A DNA stretch of 10,220 nucleotides. It comes from Clostridia bacterium (GTDB lineage: Bacteria; Bacillota; Clostridia; TANB77; CAG-508). The stretch lies in contig JAAVXQ010000050.1 in assembly GCA_022790685.1 (NCBI GenBank), forward strand, positions 1 through 10,220. The letters run 5' to 3'. The first letter of the stretch is position 1, and each line of letters opens with the position of its first letter. Both the position numbers and the translations under genes were made by a program. Positions 1-5,106 of the stretch are shown here, one piece after another. The notes below the pieces were generated by a model that did not search any database, was not told where the DNA came from, and was given only the letters and a program-made list of their open reading frames with translations.

Positions 1-795
1 GTATTTTTTCTACCTTAGGTAATGATACTGATTTAAGAGGAACTTGCAAAATTTTAGTATCTAGTACAACAGCCTTTGATGTATTAGATAAAGTATCAAA
101 TTCTGGAGAAGGATTTTCTTCTAGATTATATGACTATTTAATTAATTCATCAGAATATACTGCTTTTTCTAAAAACTCAGAATTTTCTGACATCTATAAA
201 AGAATAAAAGATGAATATGGACAACCTTCAGCTGCTTATTGCAAAATTTCTGAGGATACTGTTCAAAATATAGGTATAGCTGTTTTTAAGCGGAAATAGA
301 ATGGTAGGCACTTTAGAAACCTTAGATTCTATCTCCCATCTTTTTGTGACAGATGAAATTAAAACTTGTATTCTTACACTAGATAGCCCTTTTAAAAGTG
401 ATGAAAAAGTAGATATGGAAATTACAAAATTATATAAACATACTTCCTTTGATATTTCACTTATTAATAATTCTCCTTTTATAGAAATAGATGTCTATCC
501 TAAATGCTATGTAAAAAGTTCAGGAAAACACTATGATTATACAAAAAGTGAAAATATAAAAAAACTCGAAGAAGCGACAAACAAGTATATCGAAGGCATT
601 ATAAGAAATTATTTATATAAAATAACAAAAAATTATAATTCTGATATTGCTGCTTTTGGTGAAAGATTTACTGCTAATTTCTTAACTTTAGATGAATTTG
701 AAAAAATACATTGGAATAGTATTTTCAGTTCCTCTTTTTATAAAGTAAATGTACACACAAAAATAACTTCAAGTAAACTATTTAATAAACAATAA
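1..795 (+). CDS. gerAC-like: Ger(x)C-family spore germination lipoprotein, 5'-truncated by window, with internal +1 frameshift
   Basis: C-subunit of a GerA-type nutrient germinant receptor, a lipoprotein that in the family sits on the outer face of the spore inner membrane. The open frame enters at base 3 and reads 96 codons (including TLGNDTDLRGTCKILVSS and IGIAVFK) up to AAG at 288-290. It then meets CGG and, one codon later, a stop at 297-299. Skipping one base at CGGA (291-294) gives glycine and continues as NRMVGTL to the stop at 793-795. This restores the family motif AVFK-G-(D/N)-(K/R)-x-VG-x-L and the Ger(x)C C-terminal domain, with NSDIAAFGERF and a terminal FYKVNVHTKI strand. The visible product is 263 residues; the N-terminus and lipobox lie outside. 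The 55-residue gene follows closely. Family assignment comes from recognised motifs; whether this is a live recoded gene or a frameshifted pseudogene depends on the CGG interpretation. Confidence 0.88.
291..294 (+). other. Putative +1 recoding site 1: CGGA read as Gly
   Basis: The zero frame reads GTT TTT AAG CGG AAA TAG. Dropping the C at 291 gives AAG GGA AAT AGA ATG GTA GGC, which is K-G-N-R-M-V-G and matches the Ger(x)C motif. The inserted C is unambiguous because no neighbouring base is C. No Shine-Dalgarno-like stimulator or obvious 3' hairpin is seen next to it. Confidence 0.75.
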
Positions 796-805
796 AGGAG
801 ATTTT

Positions 806-973
806 ATGGTATTTTTTGGATATGTATTTATAATTTTTTGCTTTTTTAAAACATTTTATTATGGGCTTTTTGAATTAAAAACACAAAATAATAAAAAAGC
901 AGGTATTATTTTTATCTTTCTTTCTTTTTTATCACTTATTTTTTCAGCTATATCTTTAATCTTAAGCTATTAA
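806..973 (+). CDS. Small two-helix membrane protein (55 aa) downstream of gerAC-like gene
   Basis: ATG at 806 follows a clear AAAGGAG at 794-800 that overlaps the stop of the gerAC-like gene (793-795), so the two are probably translated from one message. The product is 55 residues with two hydrophobic segments (about residues 2-22 and 33-54) joined by a polar, basic hairpin, ELKTQNNKK. No enzymatic motif is visible. Position and topology resemble the small two-transmembrane 'D' proteins reported next to some Bacillus ger operons, which modulate germination. That is an analogy from size, topology and context, not sequence homology I can show. Reading is open from start to stop and contains no CGG. 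A terminator follows. Confidence 0.75.
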   Translation: MVFFGYVFIIFCFFKTFYYGLFELKTQNNKKAGIIFIFLSFLSLIFSAISLILSY

Positions 974-994
974 TATTTTATTATCTAATTAAAA

Positions 995-1036
995 CCCAAT
1001 TTTTGTAAAATTTAATTCACAAAAATTGGGCTTTTT
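995..1036. terminator. Shared hairpin terminator between convergent operons
   Basis: A perfect 12-bp stem, CCCAATTTTTGT (995-1006) and ACAAAAATTGGG (1019-1030), with a 12-nt loop is followed on the plus strand by CTTTTTATTT. It ends the gerAC/55-aa transcript. On the minus strand the tract after the hairpin is TTTTAATT, weaker but plausible for the sortase operon, whose last stop is at 1069-1071. Confidence 0.85.
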
Positions 1037-1068
1037 ATTTAAATTATTTTTTTAATATTCGTAAATAT

Positions 1069-1927
1069 TTATTTTTCTATTTGAACTTTTCTTGTATAAA
1101 AAGATTTTATCATTGCTGAAATTATAATTAATGTTACTCCTAAAGTAATAAATACATTTCCATAGGTTACTATTTCTTCTAAAACTTCTTTTAAAATATT
1201 TTGAATAAAATTGCTAAGCGAATTAGTTATTATTAATAAATCCTCAATAGATATTCTTTTTCTTATTAAAACTTCAAATAACTTTGAAACTATTCCTGCT
1301 GATAATGCAGAAATTCCTATATATGTTAATACATTTATCTTTCTTTTTCCATTTATAATTACTAATAAAATAACTAATGATATTCCGAACTATTAGTGGA
1401 ATATTTTTTATTTTTTCATAAACTACATTTGCTTTTTGTAAAGTTTCTCTTGCTGTTTTAATTAATGAATTAGATACTTTTACATTACTCTTATATGAAT
1501 TTGCAATTAAATTTTCAAATTTAGTTATATTATTTTCTTCTTCTGCATCTAATTTTCTGTTTTCTTTTTGTACAAATAAATTTATTTTTTCTCTTAAATT
1601 ACTTTTTATTTTTTCATCACTTAAAGTTATTTCTTCTCCATCATAAATATTATTTATAATAGAATTTACATCATTTCTTATATCATTTATTGTATATAAG
1701 TCATTTATTGTATCTTCTGGAAGACCAGATTGATATATATAATCTTCAAATCCAATTTTTACTTCTCTTGATATTTGTTCATAAAATTCAATTTCTTCTA
1801 ATTTATCTAACATATATTTTTTATCTAATAGTCTATTTGATAATATGTTAATTATTGCAAATGATAAAAAAACAAAGATTAGAAGAAATGAAATTATTAA
1901 ATTTAATGGTGTTTTTATTATTTTCAT
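1069..1927 (-). CDS. Four-helix membrane protein of unknown function, last gene of sortase operon, with internal +1 frameshift
   Basis: I do not recognise the family. The start at 1925-1927 has AGGAGG eight bases after the sortase frame closes, overlapping its TAG. The first 180 codons encode one membrane helix (about residues 9-29) and a long charged, mostly helical extracytoplasmic region rich in Lys/Glu/Asn. At 1385-1387 the zero frame meets CGG; continuing gives a lysine-rich tail and a stop at 1274. Skipping one base at CGGA instead gives IPLIV-G-ISLVILLVIIN, a second helix, then two more (TYIGISALSAGIV; VFITLGVTLIIISAMI) and a basic end, SFYTRKVQIEK, with a stop at 1069-1071: 285 residues. 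Recovery of three membrane segments supports the shifted reading. Given its operon it may act in sortase-dependent surface assembly, but that is inference only. Confidence 0.75.
1384..1387 (-). other. Putative +1 recoding site 2: CGGA read as Gly
   Basis: On the coding (minus) strand the zero frame is CTA ATA GTT CGG AAT ATC. Dropping the C gives GTT GGA ATA TCA TTA, V-G-I-S-L, and opens a 105-codon continuation with three membrane helices. The extra C sits exactly between codons and before a glycine codon, as in the other three sites. Confidence 0.72.
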
Positions 1928-1935
1928 TTTACCTC

Positions 1936-2553
1936 CTAATCAACTGGTTTAGCATATACTACATATCTTTGATATGCATGACCTATATTATTTATTGGAT
2001 AACAAGTATAAATCATAAGTATTTCTTCTTCTTCCTGTATTGGAACTAAGTCTACTTGTGTTTCATTTATTATTTTTGTATCATATATTTTATATTTAAA
2101 ATTACCATAGTTTGTATCTATTTCAATTTCATCCTCAATAGCAGCCTCTGGAAGTCTTTTTAAAAAACTTTTAAAATTATGTCCCATATAAATTATACTT
2201 CCACCTTCTCCTGGAAAATGTGAGGAACTATCATGACCTATTCCACTTTTAAGTACTGTATAGGACTCTCCAAAATATACTGGTAATTCTACATCAATTG
2301 TACTTATTTTTAAGGTAGCATAATTTGAACCATATGTTGGATAATTAATTAATTTTTTTTCTTTTAAAATTGGTTTTAGTTCTTCTACTTTATTTTCAGT
2401 TCTAACAGTTATTAATTCTAAAAGAGTAGTTGCCAACTCAAACTTTTCTTTTCCAAAGTATATAAAAAAATAACTAGTTAAAATAACAAATAAAAAAGCA
2501 ACTATTATTGGTATAATAGCTGCTTTTAAAAATTTTATAATTTTTATTTTCAT
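1936..2553 (-). CDS. Sortase, class D-like
   Basis: Membrane-anchored cysteine transpeptidase that cleaves a C-terminal sorting signal and attaches the protein to the cell envelope. The 205 residues show an N-terminal membrane segment (about 11-33), a linker, and a sortase barrel. The catalytic triad is visible: His125 in MGHN, Cys184 in YTCYP, Arg196 in YQRYVVYA. The TCYP...R arrangement and length fit class D-type enzymes of clostridia and bacilli. Its ATG directly abuts the TAA of the upstream gene (TAAATG), suggesting translational coupling, and that neighbour carries a candidate sorting signal. The downstream membrane protein starts eight bases after it. Family assignment is firm; the class is likely. 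Confidence 0.93.
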   Translation of the reverse strand: MKIKIIKFLKAAIIPIIVAFLFVILTSYFFIYFGKEKFELATTLLELITVRTENKVEELKPILKEKKLINYPTYGSNYATLKISTIDVELPVYFGESYTVLKSGIGHDSSSHFPGEGGSIIYMGHNFKSFLKRLPEAAIEDEIEIDTNYGNFKYKIYDTKIINETQVDLVPIQEEEEILMIYTCYPINNIGHAYQRYVVYAKPVD

Positions 2554-3147
2554 TTAGCTTCTTTTTCTTATAACTAGTATTGTAGCAACGGCAACTATTG
2601 CTAAAACTGGTATTGCATATAATATGTAATTAGCTCCTGTATACACTAATCTACCACTAGTTTGAGATGCTCCTACTGATCCTGGTGTTGAAGCATTTGA
2701 TTTAACATATGCTGCATAAGAACCTGATACTATATTTGTTCCAGTAGCTTTGTCTTTTAGAGTAACTGTTTTATTTTTTGTATCAAAAGATACATTTACT
2801 CCTATTTTGCTACCAGCAGATTTTAATAAAGACATTACTTTTGATTGTACCTCATCACTAATTTGATCTGCTCTTGTTGCTCCAGTAGCAGTTATTTGTC
2901 TTTTTGCTTCTTCTATATCTTCTTTTACAGAAGCAGCTACTTCATCAGATACTGGATGAGCATTTAAATAATTTGTTATTGCTGTTTTTTGATCATTAGA
3001 AAACTTATATGTTTCCCCATTTACTGTTTGGTCACTTGTTACATATGCTATTAAATCTGCATTTGAAAATGCTTTGACTGTTACAGACAATGTAATTACA
3101 GCTAAAATTACTATAGTCATAACTAATAATTTTGATACTTTGTTCAT
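2554..3147 (-). CDS. Secreted, C-terminally anchored protein; likely substrate of the adjacent sortase
   Basis: I chose the start at 3145-3147 because GAGAGGAATT lies about ten bases upstream; an upstream in-frame extension is possible but has no comparable site. The product is 197 residues: a signal peptide (hydrophobic core about 7-22, likely cleavage after VKA near residue 26), a helical Lys/Glu/Gln-rich middle, a strand-rich stretch (VNVSFDTKNKTVTLKDKATG), and a Ser/Gly/Thr linker. It ends in LVYTG (about 167-171), a hydrophobic segment and the basic tail RKRS. This layout matches a cell-wall sorting signal, with LVYTG in place of LPxTG. It is the first gene of the operon, directly abuts the sortase start, and has its own promoter. 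No known domain is recognised; the role is inferred from architecture and position. Confidence 0.82.
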   Translation of the reverse strand: MNKVSKLLVMTIVILAVITLSVTVKAFSNADLIAYVTSDQTVNGETYKFSNDQKTAITNYLNAHPVSDEVAASVKEDIEEAKRQITATGATRADQISDEVQSKVMSLLKSAGSKIGVNVSFDTKNKTVTLKDKATGTNIVSGSYAAYVKSNASTPGSVGASQTSGRLVYTGANYILYAIPVLAIVAVATILVIRKRS

Positions 3148-3196
3148 ATTTATAATTCCTCTCCTCTTTTTACATTTGTATTTCAATCTAATATAT

Positions 3197-3225
3197 ATTT
3201 TAGCATTAATTTTTTTATATAGCAA
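3197..3225 (-). promoter_or_regulatory. Promoter of the sortase operon
   Basis: On the minus strand TTGCTA (3220-3225) is followed after 17 bases by TAAAAT (3197-3202) with TG one base upstream (extended -10). It lies about 50 bases ahead of the start at 3147 and is divergent from the tRNA promoter. Confidence 0.65.
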
Positions 3226-3255
3226 GTTTTTTTATACATTTTTTTATTTTTTATA

Positions 3256-3284
3256 TTGATTTCTATATTTTTTTCTTGTATAAT
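3256..3284 (+). promoter_or_regulatory. Promoter of tRNA-Trp
   Basis: TTGATT (3256-3261), a 17-base spacer, and a perfect TATAAT (3279-3284), 13 bases before the first base of the mature tRNA. Confidence 0.75.
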
Positions 3285-3297
3285 GTTTAAGTGTCTT

Positions 3298-3371
3298 AGG
3301 GGTGTAGTTCATCGGTAGAATAAGAGTCTCCAAAACTCCAGAGGAGGGTTCGATTCCTTCCACCCCTGCCA
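3298..3371 (+). tRNA. trnW: tRNA-Trp (anticodon CCA)
   Basis: A 74-base cloverleaf. The acceptor stem AGGGGTG/CACCCCT is perfect, the discriminator is G73 (typical of bacterial tRNA-Trp) and CCA is encoded. The D-arm is GTTC...GAAT with loop ATCGGTA. The anticodon loop CTCCAAA gives anticodon CCA, reading UGG. The T-arm is GAGGG-TTCGATT-CCTTC with one G-T pair. The top pair of the anticodon stem (27-43) is an A-C mismatch, so only four pairs close the loop. It is a stand-alone gene with its own promoter and terminator. Confidence 0.96.
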
Positions 3372-3377
3372 TTATGT

Positions 3378-3411
3378 AAGGTATGATTGTTTAAATCATG
3401 CCTTATTTTTT
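3378..3411 (+). terminator. Intrinsic terminator of tRNA-Trp
   Basis: AAGGTATGATT (3378-3388) pairs with AATCATGCCTT (3394-3404) around a 5-base loop, one T-G pair included, followed by a T run at 3406-3411. It begins seven bases after the tRNA ends, and the M23 gene starts only 17 bases after the T run. Confidence 0.85.
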
Positions 3412-3427
3412 ATCTTAAATTTTACTT

Positions 3428-4038
3428 ATGAAAGGAGATTTATTTACTATTTATAATTTTTTTAATAAATATTTATCTATTTGTGTATTATTAATAATTT
3501 TTTCTAGTTTTTGCCTTTATTCTTCTAAAAACATCTCTATTAATAACGTTTTAGAAAACGAAGATGAAATATTTTTTCCTAACAATAATACTTCTAATTT
3601 TTTCTGGCCAGTTCCACGGTTATAACAACATTACTTCATATTTTGGAAAAAGAATTTCTCCAACCACAGGTGCTTCTTCTAATCATTCTGGTATAGATAT
3701 TTCAGCTAAACAACATTCTTCAATTTATTCTATAACTAGTGGAAAGGTAATATTTACTGGCTTTAAAGGAGCAGGTGGTTTTACAATAATAGTTTCATCA
3801 CCTCCATATGAAATATCTTACTGTCATGTATCTCCAGAATTTCTAGTATATAAAAATAAAGTAATTTCTCAGAAAGAAAAAATTGGAAATGTTGGTCCCA
3901 AATATATAGATAATGTTCTAAATAATCCTTATAAAGATTCTACACGGGAAAAGCACAAATGGTGCTACAACAGGTCCACATCTCCATCTTACAATAAAAA
4001 AAGACGGCATAGCCGTCAATCCATTAGATTATTTCTAA
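3428..4038 (+). CDS. Membrane-anchored M23 (LytM-type) peptidase with two internal +1 frameshifts
   Basis: Zinc metallopeptidase of the LytM/lysostaphin class, which acts on peptidoglycan cross-links or has a degenerate role in sporulation complexes. With one base skipped at each CGG the product is 202 residues: a short cytoplasmic N-terminus, a membrane helix (about 15-32), a linker, then the M23 domain. WPVP-G64-YNNITSYFGKR, zinc ligands His86 and Asp90 in HSGID, His133 in YCHVS and HLH (184-186) are all present. Without the shifts, translation ends after WPVPRL, before any catalytic residue; skipping only the first still loses HLH. The ATG at 3428 has no good upstream ribosome site, and a strong AAAGGAG lies just after it. 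The gene converges on the zinc-ribbon gene with two bases between stops, and its 3' end contains that operon's terminator. Family certain; functional status depends on recoding. Confidence 0.88.
3617..3620 (+). other. Putative +1 recoding site 3: CGGT read as Gly
   Basis: The zero frame is TGG CCA GTT CCA CGG TTA TAA. Dropping the C gives CCA GGT TAT AAC AAC ATT, W-P-V-P-G-Y-N-N-I. WPVPG(Y/x)..IT..FG.R is the very common opening of M23 domains, so glycine directly after proline is the expected residue with none added or lost. Confidence 0.8.
3945..3948 (+). other. Putative +1 recoding site 4: CGGG read as Gly
   Basis: In the frame entered at site 3, codons run GAT TCT ACA CGG GAA AAG. Dropping the C gives ACA GGG AAA AGC ACA AAT GGT GCT, T-G-K-S-T-N-G-A, leading straight to TTGPHLHL and the domain end. 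This is the normal M23 sequence order, and the site falls 11 codons before the catalytic HLH. Confidence 0.8.
3996..4017 (-). terminator. Intrinsic terminator of the yqeG-efp-zinc-ribbon operon, inside the M23 coding end
   Basis: On the minus strand GACGGC-TAT-GCCGTC (4017-4003) forms a GC-rich 6-bp stem followed at once by seven T (4002-3996), 23 bases beyond the stop of the zinc-ribbon gene. The same bases encode KKDGIAV in the convergent M23 gene. Confidence 0.85.
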
Positions 4039-4040
4039 TT

Positions 4041-4442
4041 TTACATATCATCTTCTTCTGCACCAGTATCCCAATTTAATTCAATAATATTTTTACATTC
4101 TGGGCATCTTACTTCTGTATTATTTGAGTCATATTCTATTAGAAAATTCATATTGCAATAAGGACACTTAATAGGTTCAACATCAATTTCTTCATCGTTT
4201 TTTGTTTCTTCCTTTACTTTTGATATTTTTTCTTCTATTTTATTTGTTTTATTTTCTAATTTCAATAATTTAGTGCATACTTTTTCAATATTTTTGTTAT
4301 ATATGTTTTCCAATTTTCCTAGTTCACCTAAATATGTCATTGTTAATTCAGTAACCTGTCCTTTTACATACCTCAAATCCTTTTTAGACTCTATGTTCTT
4401 TTCTAGATTTTGCATTACCTCATTAAACTTTCCATTTAACAT
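4041..4442 (-). CDS. Coiled-coil zinc-ribbon protein (CD1247-like)
   Basis: A soluble 133-residue protein. Residues 1-80 are helical and highly charged with a Lys/Glu coiled-coil stretch (about 55-82). Residues 91-120 hold a zinc ribbon with two cysteine pairs, CPYC (93/96) and CPEC (113/116), followed by an acidic tail ending EEDDM. This arrangement recalls the clostridial proteins annotated as having a 'CD1247 N-terminal domain'; I place it there from memory of architecture. It follows efp by 19 bases with GAGAGGA just past the efp stop, so it is co-transcribed. Function is unknown; the zinc ribbon suggests nucleic-acid or protein binding. No CGG codon. Confidence 0.82.
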   Translation of the reverse strand: MLNGKFNEVMQNLEKNIESKKDLRYVKGQVTELTMTYLGELGKLENIYNKNIEKVCTKLLKLENKTNKIEEKISKVKEETKNDEEIDVEPIKCPYCNMNFLIEYDSNNTEVRCPECKNIIELNWDTGAEEDDM

Positions 4443-4461
4443 ATATTTTTTTAATCCTCTC

Positions 4462-5028
4462 TTATAGTCTTTCCATATATAAACCTGTTCTAGTATCTAT
4501 TCTAATAACATCTCCTATGTTTACAAACAATGGAACAGATATCTCTAATCCATTTTCTAAAGTAGCTGGTTTTCCAGATGTTGTTGTTGTGTTTCCACTA
4601 AATCCTGGTTCTGTATATGTAACTTCTAATTCAACAAACATTGGAGGCTCAACATTAAATACTTTTCCTTTAAAAGATAACATTGTTACATTCATGTTTT
4701 CTTTTATATATTTTAAAGCATCTCCTATTTGTTCTTCATTAAGTGGTATTTGCTCATATGTACTATTATCCATAAAATAGTATAATCCTGAGTCATTATA
4801 AAGATATTGCATATCTCTTTTTTCTATTTCTGCTCCTTGTAATTTTTCTGATGGATTAAATGTTCTTTCTATAACAGCTCCTGTTATAACATTTTTCATT
4901 TTTACTCTAACAAAAGCGGCTCCTTTTCCTGGTTTTACATGTTGAAATTCAACTACTTTAAATACGTTTCCATCTAGTTCAAATGTTGTGTTATTTCTTA
5001 AATCACCTGCCATATATACTTCTGCCAT
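4462..5028 (-). CDS. efp: Translation elongation factor P
   Basis: EF-P binds between the ribosomal P and E sites and relieves stalling at polyproline. The 188 residues cover the usual three beta domains: an N-terminal KOW-like domain with the loop HVKPGKGAAF, the middle OB domain (TMQYLY-like DMQYLYNDSG), and a C-terminal OB domain ending VNIGDVIRIDTRTGLY. Lys35 at the loop tip corresponds to the lysine that carries the activating modification in Bacillus. Length is normal and there is no frameshift. It has its own promoter in the 78-base gap after pepP, and AAGGAGAG ahead of the start. All Arg codons I checked are AGA, as expected for a highly expressed gene. Confidence 0.97.
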   Translation of the reverse strand: MAEVYMAGDLRNNTTFELDGNVFKVVEFQHVKPGKGAAFVRVKMKNVITGAVIERTFNPSEKLQGAEIEKRDMQYLYNDSGLYYFMDNSTYEQIPLNEEQIGDALKYIKENMNVTMLSFKGKVFNVEPPMFVELEVTYTEPGFSGNTTTTSGKPATLENGLEISVPLFVNIGDVIRIDTRTGLYMERL

Positions 5029-5073
5029 AATTATTCTCTCCTTTTCTTTATTTTATATAATAAACTATATATT

Positions 5074-5102
5074 ATATTACCATATTTTTCCCTATGAATC
5101 AA
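5074..5102 (-). promoter_or_regulatory. Internal promoter of efp
   Basis: On the minus strand TTGATT (5097-5102), a 17-base spacer, and TAATAT (5074-5079) preceded by TGG (extended -10). It lets efp and the zinc-ribbon gene be expressed separately from the upstream yqeG-pepP part of the operon. Confidence 0.65.
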
Positions 5103-5106
5103 GTTT

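Noticed and set aside
3300..3371. The tRNA as a CGG-reading (anticodon CCG) Trp or Arg tRNA
   Set aside because: The loop is CTCCAAA, so the anticodon is CCA and the gene is a normal UGG-reading tRNA-Trp by identity.
3387..3415. A promoter for the M23 gene (TTGTTT, 17 bases, TTATCT)
   Set aside because: It is a weak match overlapping the tRNA terminator, and it would give a leader of only a few bases; not supported.
1..4038. The frameshifts as ordinary sequencing or assembly errors
   Set aside because: Typical indel errors fall in the abundant A/T homopolymers. Here all four are a C placed next to GG, at codon boundaries, before glycine. I cannot exclude an artefact without reads, but it is not the best explanation.
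1..4038. The three genes as ordinary pseudogenes
   Set aside because: There are no internal stops, no other indels and no missing motifs apart from the CGG sites, and decay would not always choose the same base and context. Kept as the main alternative.
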